DNA from: Anaerolineae bacterium
Lineage (GTDB): Bacteria; Chloroflexota; Anaerolineae; Anaerolineales; Villigracilaceae
Direction of reading: 5' to 3'
DNA length: 39,382 nt
Assembly (NCBI GenBank): GCA_018648685.1
Contig: JABGQT010000078.1
Span: 1-39,382 of the forward strand
Position 1 is the first letter of the stretch, and each line of letters opens with the position of its first letter. This document shows positions 1-8,145 of this stretch, piece by piece. The notes under the pieces were generated by a model. That model searched no databases, was not told the DNA's origin, and saw nothing but the letters and a program-made list of their open reading frames with translations. The position numbers were made by a program, and so were the translations under genes.

Positions 1-30
1 GCTGACTGTGCGACATCAACCGTTTAAGGT

Positions 31-1680
31 GTGCGTTTTCACCGTTTTACGCATACGCTTGAAGCAATAGGTGAAGAGCTGCTCAATAATTGGGAGCGCT
101 CTGGCTATAATCGCCGCTTGGGAGCGCTTATTCAATCCAATATCCCTTTATCTACGGCCCTTAACACTCAATCGGTGATCGAAGAAGTTGCTAAACTGAC
201 GAGAAAGACAGTGGAAGCACGTTTTGTTTTTGCTGCTCTCTCTAATCAGGATGGTTCTTTTACACGAACATCTTCCGTTGGGTATGCTCCAGCCTTACAC
301 GACTTTTTAAGTAGAGATCTGTCTACAAATAAATTATTAGATGCTGCGCTTAATGCAAAAAAACCATTTAGAGTTAGGGATATTCGCAAATATAAGCACG
401 CACCAGCAATAACCATAGATCACAATATGTTGCGCGGCCTTATCGTTATGCCTCTGCGTTTGCATGGTGTTAGTATTGGTGCGATTTTGGGGTTTGGTAA
501 ACAAGGCGGAGTATTTTTCAATAAAAAAGATGAATCACTTGCAAATTTGCTAGCGACACAAGCTGTTGCAGCAATTGAAAGCTCTTGGCTGATTGATGAG
601 CTTCGTTCTTCCAATGTGACCACCTCAATACTAAATAATTTAGGTTCCGGTATTCTCGGAACAGAGAATATTCAAGAGGCTGCTCAACTTATTGCTGAAG
701 CTGCTCATCGCCTTGCAACTGCGTCTGTTGCAGGAATCGTTCTTTTTTCATCAGCTAATAAAATTCAAACCGCACTTGAGATTACCTCTGAGGGGACTCG
801 TTTTGACCAAACCGTTCCCATGGAGTTTGTAAAGCAAGCGCTAGCGACTGGAGAAAAAATTACTATTGCTAGTGGGGCATCAGTGCATATTTATCTTCCT
901 ATTAAAACATCCCTCCGAAAATATGGTGTTTTGTGGGTAGAAATTGAAGAAGATGAAAGGCAGGCATCGTCTCAGGAACAAAAATTGCAGACATTGGTCA
1001 ACCAGGCAGCGATGGCATTAGAGAGAACGATGTTCTTGATCGATTCCCGTGATAGAGCAATAGAAGTTAAAGGTGCTTATCAAAAATTAGAGAACAGCTA
1101 TGATGAAACCCTCACCGCCCTCATGGCTGCTCTGGACGCACGAGATAGGGAAACGGAGGGGCATAGTGAACGTGTAGGAAAAGTGGCTTATCTCTTAGGC
1201 GAAAAATTTGATCTTACAGAACTCCAGCGCAATTCTCTTCAACGTGGCTCTTTGCTGCATGATATCGGGAAAATAGGTATCAGCGATGCAATTCTCAATA
1301 AAGTAGGGGCACTCACTGAAGAAGAATGGGAGATTATGCGCAAACATCCTGTAATCGGACGAGAGATCATCAAAGATATTCCCTTTTTGCAAGATGCTCT
1401 ACCTATTGTTTATTGCCATCATGAACGTTGGAATGGTAGCGGATACCCGCGAGGTCTGCGTGGAGAAGAAATTCCCCTTGAAGCACGTATTTTTGCAGTT
1501 GCCGATATATTCGATGCGCTTACTAGCATGCGCCCCTATAGAAAAAAATCAACCGAAACAGAAGCTCTTGCCTATCTAAAAGAACAAGCCGGTATTTTAG
1601 TAGACCCTCAAGTAGTTGCTGTTTTTGAGCGTCTGCTGAAAAGAGGGAGTATTCATAGTGTGACAATACCAAGAAAATAA
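31..1680 (+). CDS. Two-GAF HD-GYP phosphodiesterase
   Basis: Probable cytoplasmic c-di-GMP phosphodiesterase with sensory GAF input. Two GAF-like segments (about residues 40-185 and 205-335) precede an HD-GYP domain (about 355-540). The domain keeps its metal-binding signature: H378 in HSERVG, H410-D411 in LLHDIGK, a downstream HHERWNGSGYP with GYP at 471-473, and VADIFDALTSMRPYR. This full set marks active HD-GYP hydrolases of c-di-GMP rather than degenerate ones. No membrane segment is visible. The start is GTG at 31, because an in-frame stop lies at 25-27; an AAGG sits just upstream. The gene ends in a strong terminator shared with the convergent threonine aldolase gene. The GAF ligand cannot be told from sequence. 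Confidence 0.9.
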   Translation: MRFHRFTHTLEAIGEELLNNWERSGYNRRLGALIQSNIPLSTALNTQSVIEEVAKLTRKTVEARFVFAALSNQDGSFTRTSSVGYAPALHDFLSRDLSTNKLLDAALNAKKPFRVRDIRKYKHAPAITIDHNMLRGLIVMPLRLHGVSIGAILGFGKQGGVFFNKKDESLANLLATQAVAAIESSWLIDELRSSNVTTSILNNLGSGILGTENIQEAAQLIAEAAHRLATASVAGIVLFSSANKIQTALEITSEGTRFDQTVPMEFVKQALATGEKITIASGASVHIYLPIKTSLRKYGVLWVEIEEDERQASSQEQKLQTLVNQAAMALERTMFLIDSRDRAIEVKGAYQKLENSYDETLTALMAALDARDRETEGHSERVGKVAYLLGEKFDLTELQRNSLQRGSLLHDIGKIGISDAILNKVGALTEEEWEIMRKHPVIGREIIKDIPFLQDALPIVYCHHERWNGSGYPRGLRGEEIPLEARIFAVADIFDALTSMRPYRKKSTETEALAYLKEQAGILVDPQVVAVFERLLKRGSIHSVTIPRK

Positions 1681-1710
1681 AAACGAGCGTTTCAAACGCT
1701 CGTTTTTATT
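1680..1710. terminator. Bidirectional intrinsic terminator
   Basis: The arms AAACGAGCGT and ACGCTCGTTT form a perfect GC-containing stem with a short loop, followed by a T run on both strands. It lies between the convergent HD-GYP and threonine aldolase genes and can serve both. Confidence 0.9.
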
Positions 1711-1711
1711 T

Positions 1712-2752
1712 TTACCCAAGTAGCTTTTTGAAGGCATCTATTGTTTTTTCAACATCTTCATCATTGATCCAATAATGCAAAACCAAGCGGAAGCTGCGTG
1801 GGCCTGTTAGACCAACGCGGATTCCATACTTCTCGCGCAGATGAGCTTCTATTTTTTCTCCTGAATATTCAATATGCTCCGCCAAGCTCATAAAGATCAT
1901 ATTCGTATAAGGTGTTCCCTCATCAAGGATTAAACCCGGAACGCTCGCAAGTCCCTTGGCTAGCTTCCGTGCCCGAAGGTGGTCTTCACCCAAGCGATCT
2001 ACCATTTCCTCTAGCGCGACGATCCCTGCCGCTGCTAGAATCCCAGCTTGGCGCATCCCGCCGCCCAATTGTTTACGAAGCCGATGAGCCTTTTTAATGA
2101 AATCACGTGAGCCGCAGAGAACAGAGCCAACAGGCGCAGAAAGCCCTTTGCTCAGGCAAAATGTTAGGGAGTCAAAAGGTGAAGCAAGCTCCTGAGCAGA
2201 TGATGTTGAAGCCGCCGCTGCGTTGAAAAGACGTGCGCCATCGAGGTGGAGGGCAAGACCACGCTCTTTGGCAAAATCTCCAACCTGATCAATATAATCC
2301 TGCGAGAGAACAATCCCACCACATTTGTTTTGGGTATTTTCCAAGGCAATCAATCTGGTAACTGGTTCATGAGGATCATCCCAGCGAATTGCCTCTTCTA
2401 TATCTTCAAGCAATAAAGTCCCATTTTTTTGATTGGGAATTTGATGCGAATGGACGCCTCCTAGTGCAGAAATGCCGCCAGCCTCGTAGCGAAAGATATG
2501 TGCCTGATTTCCGAGAATAACCTCGTCGCCACGCCCACAATGGGCGAGAACCGAGATTAAATTTCCCATTGTGCCAGAGGGGAGAAATAGCCCGGCATCT
2601 TTACCAAGTATCTCTGCTGCCAACTCCTGAAGTTGATTGACTGTGCTATCTTCACCATATACATCGTCGCCGACATTGGCTTTTGCCATTGCTTCGCGCA
2701 TGGCGGGGGTGGGCTGAGTAACGGTATCTGAACGCAGGTCGATTATTGTCAT
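1712..2752 (-). CDS. ltaE: Low-specificity L-threonine aldolase
   Basis: PLP enzyme that cleaves L-threonine or L-allo-threonine to glycine and acetaldehyde. The start MTIIDLRSDTVT and the segment DDVYGEDSTVNQL are characteristic of the family. The PLP-binding aspartate is in HLDGARL (D171), and the Schiff-base lysine is K202 in CLSKGLSAPVGS. The length of 346 residues is normal for the family. The gene stands alone, divergent from the TetR gene, and ends in the terminator at 1680-1710. A small perfect inverted repeat lies in its leader (2772-2786). Homology is clear; stereospecificity cannot be read from sequence. Confidence 0.93.
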   Translation of the reverse strand: MTIIDLRSDTVTQPTPAMREAMAKANVGDDVYGEDSTVNQLQELAAEILGKDAGLFLPSGTMGNLISVLAHCGRGDEVILGNQAHIFRYEAGGISALGGVHSHQIPNQKNGTLLLEDIEEAIRWDDPHEPVTRLIALENTQNKCGGIVLSQDYIDQVGDFAKERGLALHLDGARLFNAAAASTSSAQELASPFDSLTFCLSKGLSAPVGSVLCGSRDFIKKAHRLRKQLGGGMRQAGILAAAGIVALEEMVDRLGEDHLRARKLAKGLASVPGLILDEGTPYTNMIFMSLAEHIEYSGEKIEAHLREKYGIRVGLTGPRSFRLVLHYWINDEDVEKTIDAFKKLLG

Positions 2753-2771
2753 GAGGGCTCCTTGGAATAAA

Positions 2772-2786
2772 ACTAGAGTTTCTAGT
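2772..2786. promoter_or_regulatory. Inverted repeat in ltaE leader
   Basis: ACTAGA-GTT-TCTAGT is a perfect 6-3-6 inverted repeat 20 bases before the ltaE start codon. It could be an operator or a weak RNA hairpin. It has no similarity to the TetR operator on the other side of the intergenic region. Confidence 0.3.
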
Positions 2787-2827
2787 CTCGAAGAATTTTA
2801 ATACTAATTTTACCGCAAAGAAAGTTC

Positions 2828-2856
2828 TTGCCTTCTTTTTTTCAATATGGTATTAT
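2828..2856 (+). promoter_or_regulatory. Sigma70-like promoter of the TetR gene
   Basis: TTGCCT (2828-2833) and TATTAT (2851-2856) are separated by exactly 17 bases, 40 bases before the TetR start codon. This places the transcription start near 2863, just before the palindrome at 2869-2886. Confidence 0.65.
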
Positions 2857-2868
2857 CTCGGACTGACT

Positions 2869-2886
2869 AGACCGACTGGTCGGTCT
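2869..2886. promoter_or_regulatory. TetR-type operator
   Basis: AGACCGAC-TG-GTCGGTCT is a perfect 8-2-8 palindrome between the predicted transcription start and the ATG. It closely resembles operators bound by TetR-family repressors (GACCGACNGGTC type). Its position predicts autorepression by the adjacent regulator. Confidence 0.75.
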
Positions 2887-2896
2887 GAGTGATTTT

Positions 2897-3508
2897 ATGA
2901 CAACTTTATCTGACGAAACCCGCTCCCGTATTCTCGATGCCGCTGCCGATGTCTTTGCAGACAAGGGCTATCACGATGCGCGCATGGATGAGATCGTTGC
3001 CGCTTCAAAAACTTCAAAAGGTGGCGTTTATCATCATTTCCCTAGTAAGAATTATATTTTTTTTGCATTGATCGATAAATTTACCAAGCTGCTAGAAGGG
3101 CGTTTGCGCGCTACGATAGAGAAGGAAGAACATGGCCTGCAACGTGTCGATGCGGCAATTAAAATTTGTATGCAGACTTTTGGGCAGCATCGGACTTTAG
3201 CAAAGATCGCTCTCGTTCAGGCGGTGGGATTAGGGGAGACCTTTGAAGAGAAAAGGCGTGAGATCAACGATCATTTTGCGGAGATCATTCAAAAATATCT
3301 TGACCAGGCAGTCGCTGATGGCAGTATCGCAGAAATTGATACGGAAGTTGCTTCGCGAGCATGGATGGGTGCTTTAAACGAAGTTGTGTTGCGCTGGGTC
3401 TACACTGGCAGCCCCGACCCTGAGCGTGCTACGCCTGCTTTGCGGAGCTTACTTTTGCGAAGCATTGGTGTTTCAGAAGAAAGAATTGCAGCTTTAGATG
3501 AAAAATAA
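2897..3508 (+). CDS. TetR/AcrR family transcriptional regulator
   Basis: DNA-binding repressor of normal family length (203 residues). The N-terminal helix-turn-helix is textbook: RILDAAADVFADKGYHDARMDEI, then SKGGVYHHFPSKN (about residues 10-55). The C-terminal ligand domain is not recognisable beyond the family level. A palindromic operator lies directly in front of the gene, so autoregulation is likely. The next gene downstream, 56 bases away in the same direction, begins an ABC importer, so the importer is the obvious candidate target. The ligand is unknown. Confidence 0.9.
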   Translation: MTTLSDETRSRILDAAADVFADKGYHDARMDEIVAASKTSKGGVYHHFPSKNYIFFALIDKFTKLLEGRLRATIEKEEHGLQRVDAAIKICMQTFGQHRTLAKIALVQAVGLGETFEEKRREINDHFAEIIQKYLDQAVADGSIAEIDTEVASRAWMGALNEVVLRWVYTGSPDPERATPALRSLLLRSIGVSEERIAALDEK

Positions 3509-3564
3509 TTACGTGACAATCATTCTGTGTTGCGTAAAATAAAAAAATAGAGAGGTCTATAACA

Positions 3565-4605
3565 ATGAAACGTACTACCCTTTTGGGGATTGCCTTTGTG
3601 CTTTCCCTCAGTCTTATTTTAGGAGCTTGCACTCCTAAAACCGAAGCAACCTCCCCGATTTCGGGCGAAGTTAGCGTTGATGTTGAAACCGGAGAAATTG
3701 ACAGCGAAGAAGAGGCAACAGTAGCAGAAAGCGCTGAGTATCCTACGCTCAGAATTGCTGTTCTACCTATTCTTGATACGCTTCCGCTTTTCCTTGCCCA
3801 GGAAGAAGAACTTTTTGAAACCTATGACTTAAATGTTGAACTTATCCCTGTTTCTTCTGCACCAGAACTGAGCCAAATGGTTGCCTCTGGGCAAGCAGAT
3901 GGCATGGTTACTGATGGGTTGACCGTTGCTTTCTTTAACAAAGAAGAAATACAAATGAAAATCGTGCGCTATGCTCAGCGACCGACAGCAGATACTGGGC
4001 ATTTCTTCATCCTCGCCGCAAAAGATAGCGGCATTCTCACCTCTGCCGATCTTAAAGGCGTTGAAATTGGTATTTCAGAAGGGACGATTATCGAATATGT
4101 CACTGACCGCCTCCTTGAAAAAGAAGGATTTGCGGCTGATGAAATCCAAACCATTGCTGTCCCTAAAATCCCCGACCGAATGGCATTATTAGGCTCTGGT
4201 GAACTCAAAGCAGCTGTTTTGCCCGATCCCCTTGCCTCTTTAGCTGTTTCTCAAGGTGCAACTATTATCCTCGATGATACCCAAAGCCCGGAATATGGCG
4301 CTAGTGTCTATGTTTTCAGCAAAAAGATGATCGATGAAAACCCTGATGCTGTTCGTGATTTTGTTGAAGCGATTGACATTGCAATTAGCCTCCTCGAAGA
4401 AGATCCAGCAGAATATAGCTACGTTCTCGCAGAGAGACAGCTTATTCCTGTGCCTTTGCTTGAAGGCTATGTTATTCCTCCTTTTCCTTATGGCATCTAC
4501 AGTGAAGCTGAGTGGGCAGATACCCTAGCCTGGGCTCAAGCGAAAGGTCTTTTATCTGTCGATATCCCCTATGAAGATGCTGTGGATAGCAGTTTTTTAC
4601 CCTAA
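3565..4605 (+). CDS. NMT1/SsuA-type substrate-binding lipoprotein
   Basis: Extracytoplasmic solute receptor of an ABC importer of the nitrate/sulfonate/taurine/thiamine-precursor class. The signal peptide ends in the lipobox LGAC with the lipidated cysteine at C22, followed by an acidic linker to about residue 60. The body shows the NMT1-like pattern LRIAVLPILDTLPLFLAQEEELFETYDL and a later SGQADGMVTDG. The start ATG has AGAGAGG nine bases upstream. ATPase and permease genes follow immediately, separated only by a terminator. The substrate cannot be assigned; a sulfonate or a thiamine-pyrimidine precursor would both fit the fold. Confidence 0.85.
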   Translation: MKRTTLLGIAFVLSLSLILGACTPKTEATSPISGEVSVDVETGEIDSEEEATVAESAEYPTLRIAVLPILDTLPLFLAQEEELFETYDLNVELIPVSSAPELSQMVASGQADGMVTDGLTVAFFNKEEIQMKIVRYAQRPTADTGHFFILAAKDSGILTSADLKGVEIGISEGTIIEYVTDRLLEKEGFAADEIQTIAVPKIPDRMALLGSGELKAAVLPDPLASLAVSQGATIILDDTQSPEYGASVYVFSKKMIDENPDAVRDFVEAIDIAISLLEEDPAEYSYVLAERQLIPVPLLEGYVIPPFPYGIYSEAEWADTLAWAQAKGLLSVDIPYEDAVDSSFLP

Positions 4606-4627
4606 TCCACACACTTAAGATACAATC

Positions 4628-4659
4628 AAGAGGCTGGGAAATCCCCAGCCTCTTTTTTT
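4628..4659 (+). terminator. Intrinsic terminator inside the importer operon
   Basis: AGAGGCTGGG and CCCAGCCTCT form a 10-bp GC-rich stem followed by seven T residues. The T run ends three bases before the ATPase start codon, so it should reduce transcription of the ATPase and permease relative to the binding protein. Confidence 0.85.
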
Positions 4660-4662
4660 ACG

Positions 4663-5427
4663 ATGATTACTCTCGAGAAGCTTAATTTTTCCTACGCAAA
4701 TACAGCCCCAGTCTTTGAGACCTTCAATTGGCAAGTTCAGCGCGGCGAGCGGTGGGCATTGCTTGGTCCTTCGGGTTGTGGCAAAACGACTTTGCTATAT
4801 ATCCTGGCAGGTTTGCGTTTTCCCACATCAGGAGAACTGCTTATAGATGGAGAGAAAATCACTCGCCCTCGTCCCCACTCAGGATTAATTTTGCAGGAAT
4901 ATGGATTGTTGCCCTGGGCGACAGTCCAAGAAAATGTTGAGCTGGGATTGCGCGTTCGTGGTTTTTACGGGGCAGATGGGATCCACGCGCCGCGTGGCGA
5001 AACGCCCGTGAATTTTGACGTGCTACCGCTGCTCAAAGATCTCCGACTGGATACATTAACCGATAAATACCCATCCCAAATCTCAGGAGGGCAACGTCAG
5101 CGTACAGCCATTGCCCGAACATTGATTCTTAACCCCGATCTGCTCCTGATGGATGAACCATTCTCGTCACTTGATGCCCTCACCCGCGCCGACTTGCAAA
5201 ACCTAACACTCAAACTCTGCGACGAGAAAAATCTGACCCTTATTATGGTAACGCATGCTATTGAAGAAGCTGCAATAATGGGAAATAAAATTCTTCTTCT
5301 AGGTAATCCACCAAATACAGAACCGTTGATTATTGATAATCCAAATGCAGAGAAAGAAGGCTATCGTGATAGCCAAGCGTACACCGAACTTTGTCAGGAT
5401 TTACGCCAAAGGATGGAAAAAGCATGA
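4663..5427 (+). CDS. ABC importer ATPase, SsuB/TauB type
   Basis: Cytoplasmic energising subunit. Visible motifs are Walker A GPSGCGKTT (35-42), Q-loop Q77, signature ISGGQRQR (139-146) and Walker B LLLMDEP (159-165). The length of 254 residues is normal. A loop at about 99-116 (GFYGADGIHAPRGETPVN) is longer than in most relatives. The ATG at 4663 follows the T run of a terminator, leaving no room for a Shine-Dalgarno sequence, so translation may depend on an unusual initiation. The stop codon overlaps the permease start (ATGA). Confidence 0.88.
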   Translation: MITLEKLNFSYANTAPVFETFNWQVQRGERWALLGPSGCGKTTLLYILAGLRFPTSGELLIDGEKITRPRPHSGLILQEYGLLPWATVQENVELGLRVRGFYGADGIHAPRGETPVNFDVLPLLKDLRLDTLTDKYPSQISGGQRQRTAIARTLILNPDLLLMDEPFSSLDALTRADLQNLTLKLCDEKNLTLIMVTHAIEEAAIMGNKILLLGNPPNTEPLIIDNPNAEKEGYRDSQAYTELCQDLRQRMEKA

Positions 5428-6167
5428 AAAAGCAAGATGTTTTTTTAGCGGCTTTGGCAATTTTCTTATTTTGGCAAATTTCGGCTCTTATTGTTGATCG
5501 CAATATTCTCCCGTCTCCCGTTTTGGTTATTCAAGTTTTCTTTAAAGAACTCTTCAATGGAAAGATGCTCGAACACGCGGCTGCCAGCCTTTGGCGTGTA
5601 ATGGCAAGCATGTTCCTTTCTGTTGCACTCGCTGCACCTGCTGGGCTTATTCTTGGACAATCTAAAAGGCTTAATCGCTTTTTTTCCCCTGTAATTTATT
5701 TGCTATATCCTATCCCAAAAGTGGTGCTTGTTCCTATCGTTTTACTTTTTCTTGGTATTGGTGATTTACCAAAAATCGTCATCATCTTCATGATTTTATT
5801 TTTCCAAATCCTTGTACTTGTCCGAGATCAAGCTGCTGGATTGCCCGCAGAGTTGATTCAATCAGTGCGGAGTTTGGGAGCAGGCAGACGGGCACTCTTT
5901 CGCTTTGTTTATTTACCAGCTTCTTTGCCAGCCATCTTGACAGCCCTCCGCCAATCAGTGGGGACGGCGGTGGCAGTTCTCTATATTGCCGAGCTTTTTG
6001 CCACTCAGCGCGGACTTGGCTACTATATCTATTTTAACGGCAGTACTCTTTTCGATTATCCTGCCATGTACGCGGGCGTTTTAGCAATGAGCCTTCTTGG
6101 TTTGGGACTCTATTTCACTGTAGATTGGCTTGAGCATCGACTGTGTAAATGGCAATTTGTGGAATAA
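5424..6167 (+). CDS. ABC importer permease, SsuC/TauC type
   Basis: Inner-membrane channel subunit of 247 residues with about six membrane helices. The cytoplasmic coupling segment is seen as RSLGAGRRALFRFVYLPASLP (about 163-183), the EAA-loop region of this class. I chose the ATG at 5424 rather than an upstream TTG because it overlaps the ATPase stop as ATGA and has a purine-rich GGATGGAAAA before it. It completes the three-gene importer. A hairpin with flanking A and T tracts follows. Confidence 0.87.
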   Translation: MKKQDVFLAALAIFLFWQISALIVDRNILPSPVLVIQVFFKELFNGKMLEHAAASLWRVMASMFLSVALAAPAGLILGQSKRLNRFFSPVIYLLYPIPKVVLVPIVLLFLGIGDLPKIVIIFMILFFQILVLVRDQAAGLPAELIQSVRSLGAGRRALFRFVYLPASLPAILTALRQSVGTAVAVLYIAELFATQRGLGYYIYFNGSTLFDYPAMYAGVLAMSLLGLGLYFTVDWLEHRLCKWQFVE

Positions 6168-6168
6168 A

Positions 6169-6196
6169 AAAAGGTGGTTGTGAATCCACCTTTTGA
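6169..6196. terminator. Terminator after the ABC importer
   Basis: AAAAGGTGG and CCACCTTTT form the stem with an 8-base loop, preceded by A residues and ending in T residues. A second small hairpin, TCACGC/GCGTGA (6210-6226), lies between it and the menA stop codon and may act for the minus strand. Confidence 0.7.
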
Positions 6197-6234
6197 TCGA
6201 GTACGTAGATCACGCTTGTAGCGTGACTTTTCAT

Positions 6235-7134
6235 TTAGAGCAGCTTTGCCAGTAATATCCCCACAAAAAACAAGATACTATAAATTAACGAAATTTTCCC
6301 CGTCCCGGCCAATGCTTCGTTAAGCGGGCGACCTGTCTCGTTAAGCACGGTCTGAGCAACTTTCCACGCAAGCGGAAGTGAGAGCCAGACTAAAAGTGTC
6401 CAGACAGGAGCGAGACGCATCCAAATCAGAAGGGGGAGAATAAGATAGGAAATCCCTAAAAGGATTAGATATTCTATTCTTGTGGCGGGTATTCCCATTC
6501 GTACAGCCATGGTGATTTTGTTGGCAGCTTTGTCAACATCAATATCGCGCAGATTATTGACTACGAGGATATTCACGATCAGCAAGCCAATGGGGACAGA
6601 CATCCACCACGCGGCGAGGGAAGTTTTTAGCGCTTGTACATAATATGTCCCGACTACTGCTGCAACACCAAAATAGAGAAAAACGAAAATATCGCCCAAT
6701 CCTTTGTCACTGATGGGGCCGGTATAAGCAATTGCGGCGAGGATGGCGGTTAGTCCGATCAGTAAAATTGCCCAGCCCGCGACGGTGATCAGATATACAC
6801 CGATGAGAGCGGCGAGCGCAAAGGTGATCCACATCCCCGTTTGAACTTCTTTAGGTGTGAGCAGCCCCGCTTGCGTGACACGCATGGGACCAAGCCGTTC
6901 TTTGCTTTCAGCACCACGAAGATAGTCATAGACATCATTGGCGAGATTGCTGCCAATTTGGAGCAGTATCGCGCCAATGAAAGCGGCTAAAGCTGGAAAA
7001 AAGGAAAATACACCATCGTAATAGGCGAGGGCTGTACCGGTGATAACACCCGCACCAGCCGCAGGGAGTGTTTTGGGGCGAATGGCGAGAAGCCAGATTT
7101 GGGTTTTGCTGAGATTTTGAGGGGTTTCTGTCAT
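6235..7134 (-). CDS. menA: 1,4-dihydroxy-2-naphthoate polyprenyltransferase
   Basis: UbiA-superfamily membrane enzyme that attaches the polyprenyl chain to dihydroxynaphthoate in menaquinone synthesis. The opening AIRPKTLPAA and the segment LGPMRVTQAGLLTP are typical of MenA. The two Mg/diphosphate-binding sites are NDVYD (N66-D70) and NNLRDIDVD (about 193-201). About eight hydrophobic helices are visible, and the length of 299 residues is normal. Menaquinone use suits an anaerobe or a facultative respirer. No other men gene is in the window. Confidence 0.88.
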   Translation of the reverse strand: MTETPQNLSKTQIWLLAIRPKTLPAAGAGVITGTALAYYDGVFSFFPALAAFIGAILLQIGSNLANDVYDYLRGAESKERLGPMRVTQAGLLTPKEVQTGMWITFALAALIGVYLITVAGWAILLIGLTAILAAIAYTGPISDKGLGDIFVFLYFGVAAVVGTYYVQALKTSLAAWWMSVPIGLLIVNILVVNNLRDIDVDKAANKITMAVRMGIPATRIEYLILLGISYLILPLLIWMRLAPVWTLLVWLSLPLAWKVAQTVLNETGRPLNEALAGTGKISLIYSILFFVGILLAKLL

Positions 7135-7144
7135 AAGAGAAAGA

Positions 7145-7213
7145 AACCGCCAAGACGCGGAAAGCGCAAAGGAAAACTTTATAGAGCTTGGCGTTCTTCA
7201 CGTCTTGGCGGTT
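7145..7213. repeat. Short element with 13-bp terminal inverted repeats
   Basis: AACCGCCAAGACG (7145-7157) is the exact reverse complement of CGTCTTGGCGGTT (7201-7213). The 69-bp unit fills the gap between the menA start and the pseudouridine synthase stop. Motifs of this type recur in many bacterial genomes as small dispersed repeats; whether this is one needs a genome-wide search. Confidence 0.7.
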
Positions 7214-7227
7214 AGAAAACTAAGGGA

Positions 7228-8145
7228 TTAGCGCAACTCGGTCAATATATCTTCAAGTTCTTTTGGCAAAGGGGCTTCAAAGGTACGCGGTTCAGATTCG
7301 TTTGGCAGCATAATCGTCAAACGGGCAGCGTGCAAAAACTGACGGGGAACCTTCACCTTTTGCCTTCGGCGACCGTATAAAGTATCACCGACAACGGGTG
7401 CGCCAACAAAGGCACAGTGCAAACGGATTTGGTGTGTACGCCCTGTTAGGATAGAAACTTCGAGAAAAGTATGCTCAGGGAAAGTTTCGAGGGTTTTATA
7501 CTCGCTGATTGCCTCGCGTCCTTTTCCGGGCGAAAGAACGGCCATTTTCTTACGGTGGGCAGGGTCGCGTCCAATTGGGGCTTCGACTCGTCCCGTTGGG
7601 GTAGGAGGGACACCATCGACCAATGCAAAATAACTCTTTTTTACGGAGCGCGCCACAAATTGCTCTTGCAGCCATTGCATAGCAGCATCGTTTTTCGCCA
7701 TGATAATGATGCCTGAAGTATCCTTGTCGAGTCGATGCACAACGCCCGGGCGAATTTCTCCGCCGATGCCTTCCATTTCTGGGGCGTGGGCGAGCGCGGC
7801 GTGGACGAGTGTTCCCGTTAAGTGTCCAGCGGAGGGGTGAACGACCATATCGGCGGCTTTATTGATAACTAACACATCGTCGTTCTCGAAGAGAATATCG
7901 AGGGGGATATTTTCCGGGACTAGTTCAGTTTTTTGAGTGACGGGAATACGAAGAGTAATGAGCGTGCCTTGTGAGAGCTTCAAGCCGTTTTTTTTGGCAA
8001 TTTTGCCATTAACGGTGACCATTTCTTTTGCGATGAGGCCCTGCAAACGTGTACGAGTAAATTCGGGCAATTCTTCGACGAGAAAATGATCGAGACGGGC
8101 TTCTTTTTTATCGGTATATTCCAATTCGACTAATCTATCGTCCAT
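7228..8145 (-). CDS. RluA-family rRNA pseudouridine synthase, RluD-like
   Basis: Converts uridine to pseudouridine in RNA, most likely in 23S rRNA. An S4 RNA-binding domain spans about residues 17-75 (RLDHFLVEELPEFTRTRLQ). The catalytic motif PGVVHRLDKDTSG carries the nucleophile D140, and TGRTHQIRLH follows later, as expected. The length of 305 residues is normal. Its start codon overlaps the lspA stop by one base (TAATG), so it is translationally coupled. The lspA-rluD order is common in bacteria. Assignment to RluD rather than another RluA subtype is by context and is not certain. Confidence 0.9.
   Translation of the reverse strand: MDDRLVELEYTDKKEARLDHFLVEELPEFTRTRLQGLIAKEMVTVNGKIAKKNGLKLSQGTLITLRIPVTQKTELVPENIPLDILFENDDVLVINKAADMVVHPSAGHLTGTLVHAALAHAPEMEGIGGEIRPGVVHRLDKDTSGIIIMAKNDAAMQWLQEQFVARSVKKSYFALVDGVPPTPTGRVEAPIGRDPAHRKKMAVLSPGKGREAISEYKTLETFPEHTFLEVSILTGRTHQIRLHCAFVGAPVVGDTLYGRRRQKVKVPRQFLHAARLTIMLPNESEPRTFEAPLPKELEDILTELR

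Noticed and set aside
3509-3564. Thiamine riboswitch before the NMT1-like importer
   Set aside because: The gap is only 56 bases and shows no conserved TPP-riboswitch elements.
6935-7201. 88-codon minus-strand ORF over menA
   Set aside because: It is a shadow of the menA 5' end and the inverted-repeat element.
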